This document shows positions 48,376 to 60,496 of a DNA stretch of 64,000 bases, in pieces (position 1 is the stretch's first letter; each line of letters opens with the position of its first letter). Source of the stretch: Polynucleobacter sp. AP-Ainpum-60-G11 (lineage in GTDB: Bacteria > Pseudomonadota > Gammaproteobacteria > Burkholderiales > Burkholderiaceae); NCBI RefSeq assembly GCF_018688375.1, contig NZ_CP061318.1:1240001-1304000 (forward strand), read 5' to 3'. Made by a program: the position numbers and the translations under genes. The notes under the pieces are model-generated. The model saw nothing but the letters and a program-made list of their open reading frames with translations. It did no database searches and had not been told where the DNA came from.

Positions 48376-49789
48376 TTTCAGTTCCTTGTAATTTACGTAC
48401 ATCCGTAATCTTGCCTATGACTGCAGCAGCAGCAGCCATTGCAGGACTCATCAAATGGGTAATTGCACCTCTGCCTTGACGCCCTTCAAAGTTACGATTA
48501 GTTGTGGAGGCGCAGCGCGTCCCCGAAGTCAGAACATCATCATTCATAGCAAGGCACATAGAACAACCAGGTTTGCGCCATTCAAAACCAGCCGCAATTA
48601 ATTTATCGGCAATCCCCTCCCGCTCAGCCTGCGCTTTAACGGCGCCAGATCCAGGCACAACCATTGCCCGAACACCAGCAGCCACTTTTCGATTACCGAT
48701 TACAGCAACCACGTTACGCAAGTCTTCAATACGTCCGTTAGTACAAGAGCCAATAAAGACATGCTCAATTGGGGTGCCTTCCAACGCTTGACCATCAGTT
48801 AACTTGGTGTATTTCAAGGCCTGCTCAAGACTTAAGCGGTCAACTAGGTCTTTAATCGAGTCTTTAGTTGGGATGCTGGCGTTGATGGCAATTGCTTGAT
48901 CGGGGCTTGTGCCCCAAGTAACAAAAGGTGTCATATCAGTTGCATCAAATACATGCTCTTTTTCAAACGGAGCATCTGTATCAGAATACAAACTTGCCCA
49001 ATGCGCTAAGGCGCGATCTTTAATCTCACCCACAATATCAGGCGAGCGTGCCAATACATAATCAATAGTTGTTTTATCAGGAGCAATCAAGGCACCACGT
49101 GCACCAGCCTCTACTGCCATATTGCATAAAGTAAAGCGCGCCTCAGTACTTAAATCCTCCAGCGCAGATCCGCAGAACTCTACTACGTAGCCAATTGCAC
49201 CTTTGGCGCCAATTTGGCTGATGATATTTAGAATCATATCTTTGGATGTTGTGCCAACTGGTAATACTCCATTGATCTGGATACGCATATTTTTAGCCAA
49301 GCGATATACCAAAGTTTGCGTTGCTAAAACATGTTCAACCTCTGAAGTCCCGATACCAAAACCTAGGGCGCCTAATGCACCATAAGTTGTCGTGTGACTA
49401 TCTCCACAAATAATCACCATGCCCGGGCGAACCATGCCATGCTCAGGTGACACTACATGCTCAATTCCCTGCAATGCATCATCAGTATCGAACAAAGGAA
49501 TATTGTGCTTTACGCAATTTTTCTTCAGATTTGAGGCTTGCAATGAAGAGGCCGGATCGGCAATCCGTCTAGGCGCTTCGTTATGGGTGGGAATGATGTG
49601 ACTAACAACGGAGACATTCTGCCCCGGAATCAGCACTCCGCGATCCTTCTCATTCAAGCCCGCAAATGCTTGTGGGCTGGTGTATTCATTCATCAAATGT
49701 AAATCGCAGAAAAGCAGTACATTCTCTTCATCTAACTTCACCACTGTATGAGAATCTACTAATTTTTGATATAGAGTTTTCGAGCTCAT
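48368..49789 (-). CDS. leuC: 3-isopropylmalate dehydratase large subunit
   Basis: This 473-residue aconitase-family subunit carries the [4Fe-4S] cluster. The cysteine ligands are in GSCTNGRIEDL and in CSMCLAMNDD; VSPEHGMVRPGM and CGDSHTTTYGALG are also conserved. The start is the ATG at 49789, which overlaps the stop of the upstream hydrolase (TGATG); a TTG one codon earlier is in frame. LeuD overlaps downstream, so the three genes are translationally linked. Confidence 0.96.
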   Translation of the reverse strand: MSSKTLYQKLVDSHTVVKLDEENVLLFCDLHLMNEYTSPQAFAGLNEKDRGVLIPGQNVSVVSHIIPTHNEAPRRIADPASSLQASNLKKNCVKHNIPLFDTDDALQGIEHVVSPEHGMVRPGMVIICGDSHTTTYGALGALGFGIGTSEVEHVLATQTLVYRLAKNMRIQINGVLPVGTTSKDMILNIISQIGAKGAIGYVVEFCGSALEDLSTEARFTLCNMAVEAGARGALIAPDKTTIDYVLARSPDIVGEIKDRALAHWASLYSDTDAPFEKEHVFDATDMTPFVTWGTSPDQAIAINASIPTKDSIKDLVDRLSLEQALKYTKLTDGQALEGTPIEHVFIGSCTNGRIEDLRNVVAVIGNRKVAAGVRAMVVPGSGAVKAQAEREGIADKLIAAGFEWRKPGCSMCLAMNDDVLTSGTRCASTTNRNFEGRQGRGAITHLMSPAMAAAAAVIGKITDVRKLQGTENA

Positions 49790-50688
49790 CAACTATCCTG
49801 ATGTAAAAATGTTGCGACCTTTTCCAAGAGCATATCCGGAGCCTCTTCCGGAAGATAATGCCCACAAGGCAAGGTCTCGCCAATAACGTTTCGACAAATT
49901 GCTTGCCACTCCTCAAGCGGCTTGAAACATTTGTTTACAACTCCATCTGCACCCCAAAGCACCATTGTTGGCATCTCCAATTTCTTGCCAGCAGCGATAT
50001 CTTCGCGATCATGAATCAAATCTATTCCAGCTGCAGCTCGGTAATCCTCGCACATGCCATGAGCAGCCCCAGGCAAAGCAACACAACGCATATATTCAGC
50101 TAAAGCCAAGGGATCAAATGGCTTTAAGCCTGCAAAACGTCTGCCCATGACATCTCGAAGATAGCCGGCAGGATCAGCTTCAATCAGGCGCTCTGGTAAG
50201 GGTGAAGGCTGTATCAAAAAGAACCAATGCCAATAGGCCTTAGCAAACGCTTCAGTAGTTTTTTCATACATAGAAAGGGTTGGGGCAATATCGAGCATGA
50301 TCAATTTGTTTACTGCGTCAGCATGATCCATTGCCAAACGATGAGCCACTCGTGCACCACGGTCGTGAGCTAGCACATCAAAACGATCAAATCCGAGCTG
50401 ATTCATCACCTCCACTTGATCTTGTGCCATTACTCTTTTTGAGTAATTACTGTGGTCGACATCACCTTGAGGTTTAGAGGAATCGCCATAGCCACGCAGA
50501 TCTGTCATCACCAAGGTATGGCTCTTCATCAGTGCCGGCGCAAGCTTATGCCAAATGGCATGGGTTTGGGGGTGCCCATGCAATAGCAATAATGGAGATC
50601 CACTACCACCTATATGGCCTGCAATTTGAATCCCATTGACCTCAAATACGCGAGGCTCAAAGTCCGGAAATAATTGATTAATCGACAC
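49789..50688 (-). CDS. Alpha/beta hydrolase, haloacetate (fluoroacetate) dehalogenase-like
   Basis: This is a 299-residue alpha/beta hydrolase. It has the nucleophile D109 in AHDRGARVAHR, the acid D133 and the base H277 in CGHYLPEEAP. R110 and R113 match the carboxylate-binding arginines, and H154, W155 and Y216 match the halide pocket of fluoroacetate dehalogenase, as I recall for the Rhodopseudomonas palustris enzyme (D110, R111, R114, D134, H155, W156, Y219, H280). Hydrolysis of a 2-halocarboxylate is therefore predicted, but an unrelated ester or epoxide substrate cannot be excluded. No signal peptide is seen. Its stop overlaps the leuC start, an unexpected partner. Confidence 0.82.
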   Translation of the reverse strand: MSINQLFPDFEPRVFEVNGIQIAGHIGGSGSPLLLLHGHPQTHAIWHKLAPALMKSHTLVMTDLRGYGDSSKPQGDVDHSNYSKRVMAQDQVEVMNQLGFDRFDVLAHDRGARVAHRLAMDHADAVNKLIMLDIAPTLSMYEKTTEAFAKAYWHWFFLIQPSPLPERLIEADPAGYLRDVMGRRFAGLKPFDPLALAEYMRCVALPGAAHGMCEDYRAAAGIDLIHDREDIAAGKKLEMPTMVLWGADGVVNKCFKPLEEWQAICRNVIGETLPCGHYLPEEAPDMLLEKVATFLHQDS

Positions 50689-50763
50689 TTATCACCCCTC
50701 AGTTAGTCAGCGCCAATGCCGCGCTCTTTAATCAGCCTTGTCTAAACTCTAGAGCAAGTTGAT

Positions 50764-52788
<2,025 letters not shown>

Positions 52789-53865
52789 TTAGCTAAAAAG
52801 TCTACTAGCAGCAGAAGATCCGGCAGGAACACCGCTTCTCTCAAGGTTTTCATATAAACCATCAAGATGCTGACGAATGCTTTGAATTGAAATTTCAGAT
52901 AAGTTGATGCCATTGTCATCAACTAAGCGCCCATGAGCAGCTTCTGCAATCTCAAGCCCTTCGGCAAGCATGCGCTCAAATGCTTTTTCATCAAATGAAA
53001 TTAAGGGCAACTCTAAAAGTAAAGTCAGTTGCTGAACCGGCTTGCCGGGGTTTAGGTCGGTACTACTAAAAATTGGTGCTCGATTACTGAAGTAATCATA
53101 AGTCCGGCCACTACGTGACAAAATGAATCCACGTTGACTCATCAGCGAATCCAGCTTAGTCCAAGCACAAGCCTCATCAAATAGCACATTGATACTCAAT
53201 TGAATATCACTCTCAGCTGCCATCGCATCCAAATCTTTTGCCTTCTCTAGCATCGTGCTAACACTTGGCATATCAATTTGAGCACCTAGCGTTAAAGCTA
53301 GTGCCTGAGCCCTAGAACAAAAATCAGACAACTCAAGCACGCCTATCGGCCCACGTCGACTGGCTAACTGAATCGCCAATTGAAGCTCTGAATAGGTGGA
53401 ATCCGCCTCAAGCAAGCCCCATTGTTCGGAAGAATCCTGATCTACGTTTAAACCTTCGCACATCCAGCGGGCTGAGGATGGGGTAGATAAATCATCCCAA
53501 GAATGCATTTCTTTCAGAATTTCTGATCCCGTAATCGGCTGGGAGAAGCGAAGGGTAATTACGCAATCAATTCTTGGATCAATCGCAAAGCCTACCAGGT
53601 CAGCCTTTGCTGGCAAGGCTGCTTCCTTAAAGCTGGGCTCAACTTGCTGGCCAGGATTGGGGTCAGCAAAACCAGCTCCAAAAGTGGGTTCACGAACAAC
53701 ACGTTCAGCGAGGTAGTCTTCCGCTTCAGCTCTTGCCTTACGAAGTGCACGAGCGTACTTCACATTCAGAATGGCTACTGCAATCAGAATCAATAGACCA
53801 ATAACAGCCAAAGCAAACTGCAAGTCAGACAAACCTAGCATTGTCATGAGTTGCTCTAGATTCAC
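52789..53865 (-). CDS. zipA: ZipA-like cell division protein
   Basis: This 358-residue protein has one N-terminal membrane helix (about residues 13-33), a short charged linker and a large C-terminal domain resembling the FtsZ-binding domain of ZipA, with RSGRTYDYFSNRAPIFSSTDLNPG in its middle. It would tether FtsZ to the membrane at division. Sequence similarity to E. coli ZipA is low, so the assignment rests mostly on architecture and on its position between smc and ligA, as in other Burkholderiales. The start is GTG immediately after the smc stop, with GGAGG eight bases upstream. Confidence 0.8.
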   Translation of the reverse strand: MNLEQLMTMLGLSDLQFALAVIGLLILIAVAILNVKYARALRKARAEAEDYLAERVVREPTFGAGFADPNPGQQVEPSFKEAALPAKADLVGFAIDPRIDCVITLRFSQPITGSEILKEMHSWDDLSTPSSARWMCEGLNVDQDSSEQWGLLEADSTYSELQLAIQLASRRGPIGVLELSDFCSRAQALALTLGAQIDMPSVSTMLEKAKDLDAMAAESDIQLSINVLFDEACAWTKLDSLMSQRGFILSRSGRTYDYFSNRAPIFSSTDLNPGKPVQQLTLLLELPLISFDEKAFERMLAEGLEIAEAAHGRLVDDNGINLSEISIQSIRQHLDGLYENLERSGVPAGSSAASRLFS

Positions 53866-56800
53866 TTAAGCCGCCTCCACCATAGAAACTGCAGAAGAAA
53901 TATCCACCGCCACGATACGAGATACACCCTGCTCTTGCATGGTTACGCCAATCAACTGATGCGCGATTTCCATAGTGATCTTGTTATGTGAGATGAATAC
54001 AAATTGAGTCTTACTAGACATTTTGGCAACCATCTGCGCATAACGCAAGGTGTTCGCGTCATCTAATGGGGCATCAACCTCATCTAGCAAGCAGAATGGG
54101 GCTGGATTGAGAAGGAATAAGGAGAAGACCAGGGCAATCGCAGTCAATGCCTTTTCGCCACCAGAGAGCAAATAGATTGAGCTATTTTTCTTGCCTGGAG
54201 GCTGGGCCATCACCTGAACGCCCGCATCCAAGATCTCTTCACCAGTCATCACCAACTCTGCATGACCTCCACCGAATAGCTCAGGGAATAGTTTTCCAAA
54301 ATGGGTGTTGACTTGATCAAAGGTGCCTTGCAAGAGATCGCGAGTTTCTGCATCAATCTTCGCAATCGCATCAGTCAATGTCTGCATCGCTTCATTTAAG
54401 TCCGCTGATTGCGCATCCAAGAACTGCTTGCGCTCACGTGAGCTGGAGAGCTCATCCAAAGCAGCCATATTGACTGGACCTAGAGATTGAATTTCTGTAT
54501 TCAGACGGTTTACTTCAGTTTGCAAAGCGCCAACTTTGAGATCTGGACTGAAGCTAGCTTCTAATGCAGTTAAATCTGCTTCAGCATCTGATAACAAGGT
54601 TGCAAATTGCTCGAAATTCAAACGGGCAGCTTGTTCACGCAACTGCAAGTCAACCACTTTGTCACGCATCGGCTGAAGACTACGCTCAATCTGTAAGCGC
54701 ACTTCATCAGCTTCACGTAGTTGATGTAGCAAGGCATCTTGTTCGGTGCGGGCATTAGCAAGTGCAGCCTCACGAGCACTGCGGGCTAACAATAGGCCCT
54801 GCAATTTATCTTGCGCCTCTTCATCGCTCAGAGTTTCAAGCTCTTGCTCAGAGCTAGCCTGCTTATCCTGAATCTCCATGATCTGCACACGCGCAGTACT
54901 TTGATCACGCTGCAGGTCAGCAATACGTTGCTGTAATGAGCGGGTTGCAAATGCAGCCTCTTGAGCTGACATCTCGGATGAGCGCAAGGATTCACGTAGA
55001 CGATCACGCTCTTGAGTAGCTAACTCGAGTTTTTCTTGGGCAACAGCAAGATTCTCTTGTAGACCTTGTTTAGATTCTTCAGACTGAGTGAGTTCCTCTG
55101 CAGATTGCTCTTGAGTTTGAGTTAGCTGCTCCATTTGCTGACGCAACTCACTTAACTCACCCTGAATTTGCTCGGCACGCTGACTGTACTTTTCTTCGGC
55201 CTGAGTTAATTGCATTCTCTCCACTTCAAAGCCATGAACTTCTTGCACAGCCTGCTCTGCAGCAATACGGGTTTGCTCAGCGGCTTGATGAGCAGCTTGA
55301 TAATTAGCAACAGATTGATCTAACTCACCTTGCAACTCGCTTTGAATTAGCTTTTGTGCGCGCAATTGCTTTTCGAGACCTTCCATCTCTTGAGCGCGTG
55401 CCAACATACCAGCCTGCTCAGAGTCTGCTGCGTATAACTGCACACCGACACGACTAACCAAATGGCCTTGCTGCGTAACGAAAGCACCGCCAGCAGGTAA
55501 CTTCTCGCGGCGATGCAGTGCATCTTCCAAGCTATTAGCGATATAGATATTGTCTAACCACTCCTGCAATACGGCAGCAACGCGTGGTGCACCAGCACTT
55601 TGAACACGAGTTAACAACGGTGTGAAATCCGCCGGCACAGTAGTATGCGCAGGAGAAATATCCTCCGTTAATAAAATTGCTAAACGGCTTGGAGGTGCAT
55701 CATTTGCCAAAGCTAAAGTCTCTTGGACACTCTTCGCCGTAACTGCAGCCAAGCGCTCACGCAATACGGATTCCAAAGCAGCTTCCCAGCCACTTTCCAC
55801 TTTAAGTTCTTGCCAGAGACGCTTGCTCTCTTTTAAACCTTTACTCTCAAGCCATGGGCCAATTTTGCCTTGGGCTTGAACGCTGGCCTGCAAGGCAGTC
55901 AGCGCAGTTAATTTAGCTTCAGTTTGAGCCAATTCTTGGTTGGCTGATTGGATCTGCTGTTGCGCAGTACTACGAGCCTCATCAGCAGCGGGAACGCGCT
56001 GTTGTGCCTCGCCTGCTTTCTGTCTTGCTTCATCAACCTTGCGCTGAGCCATTGCATGGCGATCAATTGCCATCTGCAATGCTTCAGCATCCGGTCTACG
56101 CATACCAGCAAGTTCCGCCTCAAGACGACTATCGCGTCCTTTAAGCTCTTCTACCTGAGTGGTAATTGCTTTAACGCGCTCACCTAAGCTGGCTAAGCGC
56201 TGATCAATCGTAGCTAAGTTCTCACGGGCGTCATTGAGTTCACGTGAATGGATTTGATAGGCCTCTTCGCGAGCTGGCATTTGCTCTTGCAAGCCAGATA
56301 ATTCCGCTATTAACGTTTGTTCTTTTTCTGCAGCCAGACTGAGTTCTTGCTCTGCAGTGCGTTGAGCTTGCGCAGCATCTGTTTCTTGCACAGTCCAGCG
56401 CTGTAATTGAGCTAGTAAATCTTGAGATTGTTGCTGGAGACGTTGACGCGCTTCTTGCACATAACGAATCTGTGACTCTACTTGACTGACATCAGCATTA
56501 GTTTGATACAAGTCACCCTGCGCTTGAGAAACTTTATCCTGCAATACATATTGCTCGGTACGCATGGTCTCGAGCTCAGTTTCAGCATGACGCATTTTTG
56601 CAGTCTGCTCTTCTAAATTCACCTGCGTGTCACGAATGCCATTGGCATGACGCTCTTGCTCTTTACCGGCTTCCGTCTGACGTACGAACCAGAGTAACTG
56701 TTGCTGAGACTTCATCTCGGCAGAAAGTTCAGCATGGCGCTCAGCTACAGTAGCCTGCTTTTCTAAACGGGTAAGTTGTTGATCAAGCTCGCGCAAGATA

Positions 56801-57387
56801 TCTTCTACGCGGACTAAATTTTCTTTGGTATCTTCAAGTCGAGAGGCAGTTTCTTTGCGACGCTCTTTGTATTTAGAAACACCCGCAGCCTCTTCCAAGA
56901 AAACACGTAGTTCTTCTGGCTTAGCTTCCAAGATGCGATTGATCGTGCCCTGCCCGATGATCGCGTACCCTCTTGGGCCCATACCCGTGCCCAAAAAGAT
57001 ATCTTGAATGTCTTTGCGGCGCACTACTTGATTGTTGACGTAATAACTTGAATTGCCATCACGAGTTAAGACGCGCTTCACACCCAATTCAGTAAAAGCA
57101 CTCCACTGCCCTTGTGCGCGGCCATCTGAATTATCAAAAATGAGTTCCACACTGGCGCGACCAGAAGGTTTACGCAAACCAGAGCCATTAAAAATGACGT
57201 CTTGCATGGATTCGCCACGCAACTCACTGGCACGAGATTCACCTAAAACCCAGCGAACCGCATCAATAATGTTCGACTTTCCGCAACCGTTAGGACCCAC
57301 AACACCGATCAATTGACCTGGCATTTCAAATTGGGTCGGATCGACAAATGACTTAAAGCCGGAAAGTTTGATGGATTTCAGTTGCAC
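53866..57387 (-). CDS. smc: Chromosome segregation protein SMC
   Basis: This 1173-residue ATPase organises and segregates the chromosome. The Walker A motif is GPNGCGKSN at 31-39, the ABC signature LSGGE is at 1074-1078 and the Walker B acidic pair is D1102-E1103. Two long Gln/Glu-rich coiled coils flank a hinge at about residues 500-690 (GKIGPWLESKGLKE, VGVQLYAADSEQAG). All domains are complete. ScpA and ScpB are not encoded in the window. zipA follows without a gap. Confidence 0.97.
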   Translation of the reverse strand: MQLKSIKLSGFKSFVDPTQFEMPGQLIGVVGPNGCGKSNIIDAVRWVLGESRASELRGESMQDVIFNGSGLRKPSGRASVELIFDNSDGRAQGQWSAFTELGVKRVLTRDGNSSYYVNNQVVRRKDIQDIFLGTGMGPRGYAIIGQGTINRILEAKPEELRVFLEEAAGVSKYKERRKETASRLEDTKENLVRVEDILRELDQQLTRLEKQATVAERHAELSAEMKSQQQLLWFVRQTEAGKEQERHANGIRDTQVNLEEQTAKMRHAETELETMRTEQYVLQDKVSQAQGDLYQTNADVSQVESQIRYVQEARQRLQQQSQDLLAQLQRWTVQETDAAQAQRTAEQELSLAAEKEQTLIAELSGLQEQMPAREEAYQIHSRELNDARENLATIDQRLASLGERVKAITTQVEELKGRDSRLEAELAGMRRPDAEALQMAIDRHAMAQRKVDEARQKAGEAQQRVPAADEARSTAQQQIQSANQELAQTEAKLTALTALQASVQAQGKIGPWLESKGLKESKRLWQELKVESGWEAALESVLRERLAAVTAKSVQETLALANDAPPSRLAILLTEDISPAHTTVPADFTPLLTRVQSAGAPRVAAVLQEWLDNIYIANSLEDALHRREKLPAGGAFVTQQGHLVSRVGVQLYAADSEQAGMLARAQEMEGLEKQLRAQKLIQSELQGELDQSVANYQAAHQAAEQTRIAAEQAVQEVHGFEVERMQLTQAEEKYSQRAEQIQGELSELRQQMEQLTQTQEQSAEELTQSEESKQGLQENLAVAQEKLELATQERDRLRESLRSSEMSAQEAAFATRSLQQRIADLQRDQSTARVQIMEIQDKQASSEQELETLSDEEAQDKLQGLLLARSAREAALANARTEQDALLHQLREADEVRLQIERSLQPMRDKVVDLQLREQAARLNFEQFATLLSDAEADLTALEASFSPDLKVGALQTEVNRLNTEIQSLGPVNMAALDELSSSRERKQFLDAQSADLNEAMQTLTDAIAKIDAETRDLLQGTFDQVNTHFGKLFPELFGGGHAELVMTGEEILDAGVQVMAQPPGKKNSSIYLLSGGEKALTAIALVFSLFLLNPAPFCLLDEVDAPLDDANTLRYAQMVAKMSSKTQFVFISHNKITMEIAHQLIGVTMQEQGVSRIVAVDISSAVSMVEAA

Positions 57388-57498
57388 GGCGTACTTTGCA
57401 GGGAAAAAAGGGGTTCAAATAAGGGGGTAAAAATTATTACTAAAGTGGGAAGATGATAGCAAGCTTAGGTCTCCCCACACGGGTTTTTGCCCCACCGA

Positions 57499-57504
57499 TA
57501 TAAT
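57499..57504 (+). promoter_or_regulatory. Possible -10 element for dapD
   Basis: A perfect TATAAT lies 58 bases upstream of the dapD start in the 174-base divergent smc/dapD gap. I see no convincing -35 hexamer at the right distance, so this is only a candidate. Confidence 0.35.
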
Positions 57505-57561
57505 GATTAATCTACTTCCAGGGTCAAAACCCCTTAACAATCTGATAGTTAACTGAAAAGC

Positions 57562-58389
57562 ATGAGCCAATCACCACAAAGCATCATCGAACAAGCCTGG
57601 GAAAACCGCGCAAACCTATCTCCTGAGGCCGTTTCTGGAGAAATCCGTAACGCCGTGAACGCCGTGCTCGAAGGCCTCAATACCGGCAGTATTCGGGTGG
57701 CTGAGCGCCGTAGCGTCGGTAAATGGGAGGTGAACCAGTGGGTAAAGAAGGCGGTTTTGCTCTCTTTCCGCTTAGAAGACAATAAACCCATGGGCGCTGG
57801 TGGCTATACCCAGTTCTACGACAAGGTACCGAGCAAGTTTGAGCACTACACTGCTGAAGACTTCGCTAATGGCGGTTTCCGCGTAGTTCCCCCTGCAATG
57901 GCTCGCCGTGGCTCATTTATTGGTAAAAATGCCGTTTTAATGCCTTCTTACGTCAATATTGGCGCTTATGTCGGCGAGGGCACCATGGTCGATACCTGGG
58001 CAACCGTAGGTTCCTGCGCTCAAATCGGTAAAAACGTGCACCTTTCTGGTGGCGTTGGTATTGGTGGTGTTTTAGAGCCAATCCAAGCTGGCCCAGTCAT
58101 TATTGAAGACAACTGCTTTATCGGCGCCCGTTCTGAAGTGGTTGAAGGTGTAGTTATTGAAGAAAACGCCGTTCTCTCGATGGGTGTCTACATTGGTCAA
58201 AGCACCAAAATCTACGACCGCGAAACTGGTGAAATCCATTACGGCCGTGTACCTGCAGGTTCTGTTGTGGTTCCCGGTTCATTGCCTTCTGCTTGCGGCA
58301 AGTACAGCCTATACGCTGCGATTATCGTGAAGAAGGTCGATGCGCAAACTAGAGCGAAGACTGCCATTAACGAACTCCTGCGTGATTAA
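57562..58389 (+). CDS. dapD: 2,3,4,5-tetrahydropyridine-2,6-dicarboxylate N-succinyltransferase
   Basis: This 275-residue enzyme transfers succinyl from succinyl-CoA to tetrahydrodipicolinate in the lysine and meso-diaminopimelate pathway. It has an N-terminal helical domain ([17 protein letters not shown]), a left-handed beta helix with [25 protein letters not shown], and a C-terminal [25 protein letters not shown]. dapE, the desuccinylase acting two steps later, follows after 9 bases. It diverges from smc. Confidence 0.97.
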   Translation: MSQSPQSIIEQAWENRANLSPEAVSGEIRNAVNAVLEGLNTGSIRVAERRSVGKWEVNQWVKKAVLLSFRLEDNKPMGAGGYTQFYDKVPSKFEHYTAEDFANGGFRVVPPAMARRGSFIGKNAVLMPSYVNIGAYVGEGTMVDTWATVGSCAQIGKNVHLSGGVGIGGVLEPIQAGPVIIEDNCFIGARSEVVEGVVIEENAVLSMGVYIGQSTKIYDRETGEIHYGRVPAGSVVVPGSLPSACGKYSLYAAIIVKKVDAQTRAKTAINELLRD

Positions 58390-58398
58390 TCTGAATTT

Positions 58399-59550
58399 AT
58401 GAGCGCTACCCTCGAGCTAACTGAAGCCCTGATCTCTTGCCGCTCGGTAACTCCTGCGGATGGAGGCTGTCAGGAGCTCATCGCTCATCGCCTACAAGCG
58501 ATCGGCTTTCATACTGAGAGCGTGGTGAGTGGTCCCGAGAATTTTCAGGTCACGAATCTTTGGGCAATCAAAAAGGGTACTGCCGGTGATCAAGGCGAAG
58601 TCTTGATGTTTGCTGGTCACACCGATGTAGTGCCAACTGGTCCGCTCGATAAATGGACCAATGATCCATTTACCCCAACTATTCGCGATGGCATGCTCTA
58701 CGGTCGTGGCGCCGCGGATATGAAAACCTCACTCGCAGCGTTTGTTGTTGCTACCGAAGAATTCGTAATCACCCACCCCAATCACAAAGGCTCGATTGCC
58801 TTCTTGATTACGAGCGATGAAGAAGGTCCGGCTAATGATGGCACTGTCATCATGTGCGAACGCTTACAAAAACACGGTCAGCGTCTAGATTACTGCGTGA
58901 TTGGCGAACCAACATCAGTTAATCAACTCGGTGACATGATTAAGAATGGTCGCCGCGGATCACTCTCAGGCAAGCTGAGGGTAAAAGGAATTCAGGCGCA
59001 TATCGCCTATCCTCACCTTGGCAAGAATCCGATTCACATTTCAGCACCCGCAATTCAAGCGCTGGTTGAAACTGAGTGGGATAAAGGTAATCAGTATTTT
59101 CAGCCTACCAGTTTTCAGATTTCCAATATTCATGCAGGTACTGGAGCAAATAACGTTATTCCTGGCGAACTAGCAATTGACTTCAATTTCCGCTTTTCAA
59201 CTGAAAGTAAGCCAGAGGAATTACGTAGTCGTCTAGAAGGAATTCTTACTGCTGCAGGCCTCGACTTTGAAATTGATTGGGTTTTGGGTGGCAGTCCATT
59301 CATCACTGGTGATGGCGCACTTGCTGGCGCTCTTCGCAAAGCCATTAAAGATGAAACCAAAATCGATACAGAACTCTCTACTACCGGCGGCACTAGTGAT
59401 GGACGCTTCATTGCCAAGATCTGCAAAGAGGTCGTTGAGTTTGGCCCACTGAATGCAACCAGTCACAAAATTGATGAGTGCGTAATTGTGGATGATGTTG
59501 TGCCACTCAAGAATATCTTCCGCAAGACCCTCGAGCAACTCGTTGCTTAA
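58399..59550 (+). CDS. dapE: Succinyl-diaminopimelate desuccinylase
   Basis: This 383-residue M20 metalloenzyme removes succinate from N-succinyl-L,L-diaminopimelate. The dizinc ligands fall in [11 protein letters not shown] (His), YGRGAADMK (Asp), [11 protein letters not shown] (Glu pair), the GEPTS segment and the C-terminal SHKIDECV (His). A dimerisation lid domain is inserted after [12 protein letters not shown]. It lies 9 bases after dapD, forming a short diaminopimelate operon. prmB follows after 37 bases. Confidence 0.96.
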   Translation: MSATLELTEALISCRSVTPADGGCQELIAHRLQAIGFHTESVVSGPENFQVTNLWAIKKGTAGDQGEVLMFAGHTDVVPTGPLDKWTNDPFTPTIRDGMLYGRGAADMKTSLAAFVVATEEFVITHPNHKGSIAFLITSDEEGPANDGTVIMCERLQKHGQRLDYCVIGEPTSVNQLGDMIKNGRRGSLSGKLRVKGIQAHIAYPHLGKNPIHISAPAIQALVETEWDKGNQYFQPTSFQISNIHAGTGANNVIPGELAIDFNFRFSTESKPEELRSRLEGILTAAGLDFEIDWVLGGSPFITGDGALAGALRKAIKDETKIDTELSTTGGTSDGRFIAKICKEVVEFGPLNATSHKIDECVIVDDVVPLKNIFRKTLEQLVA

Positions 59551-59587
59551 GTCCACTTAGTCATTTCACTCGAATCTCAATTTCCTC

Positions 59588-60484
59588 ATGGACCCTTCGC
59601 CCCAGCAATCCCTAACACTTGATCAATGCATCGATCGCATTGCACAACGACTAGAGGCTGCAGATTTGCATTACGGTCATGGCGCTATCGATGCGCAGAG
59701 CGAAGCCCTGTGGATTGCCAGCAAACAATTAGACCTCAGCCCTACCGATGCACTGGATCACTTAGAGCAAGTATTGAGTGCTGAGCAAATTGCTAAGGCA
59801 TTTGAGGTTACAGAAACCCGTATCTCCACGCGCAAGCCTTTAGCTTATCTTTTGGGTGAAGCCTGGCTGATGGGTGTGCCATTTTTCTCAAGTGAACAAA
59901 GTATTGTTCCGCGCTCATGGATAGCTGAGCTCATCGTAGATGGCTCACTCGAGCCTTGGTTACCAGCCGATGGCAAAGCACTTGACCTATGTACTGGTAA
60001 TGGCTCTCTAGCAATTTTGTTAGCCTTGGCCTGTCCTGATATTCGCGTGAGTGCTTGTGACATTAGCCTGCCTGCATTAGCAGTGGCATCACGCAATCTC
60101 GATCGTCATAGTCTTACTTCGCAGATAGAACTCTTTGAGGGCGATCTCTGGGAAGCATTGCCAGAACCGCATGAAGATAATCTTTTTGATCTGATTATTT
60201 GCAATCCGCCTTACGTAAATGCCGATTCTATGAATGCATTGCCTGCTGAATACCATGCAGAACCTGCTCTCGCATTGGCTGGGGGTGATGACGGCATGGA
60301 TCTTATTCGCAAGATTATTGCAGGCGCTCCCGACTACCTCTCTGAGCGTGGCGCCATTCTGATTGAGATTGGTAACGAGTATGAGCACTTTAAAAAAGCG
60401 TTTCCACAGATCCCCGTCATTTGGATGGAAGTATCTGCAGGTGACGAGCAAGTCTTGCTCATTCAAGCAGAAGACTTACGCTAA
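59588..60484 (+). CDS. prmB: Ribosomal protein uL3 glutamine methyltransferase
   Basis: This 298-residue class I methyltransferase modifies a glutamine of ribosomal protein L3. The SAM-binding loop is CTGNGSLA (135-142), and the glutamine-binding NPPY is at 206-209, followed by VNADSMNALPAEYHAEPALALAGG, which favours PrmB over PrmC. About 90 N-terminal residues form the substrate-recognition helical domain. It is convergent with radA, with 12 bases between the stops. Confidence 0.93.
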   Translation: MDPSPQQSLTLDQCIDRIAQRLEAADLHYGHGAIDAQSEALWIASKQLDLSPTDALDHLEQVLSAEQIAKAFEVTETRISTRKPLAYLLGEAWLMGVPFFSSEQSIVPRSWIAELIVDGSLEPWLPADGKALDLCTGNGSLAILLALACPDIRVSACDISLPALAVASRNLDRHSLTSQIELFEGDLWEALPEPHEDNLFDLIICNPPYVNADSMNALPAEYHAEPALALAGGDDGMDLIRKIIAGAPDYLSERGAILIEIGNEYEHFKKAFPQIPVIWMEVSAGDEQVLLIQAEDLR

Positions 60485-60496
60485 ATTTTTATTGCT

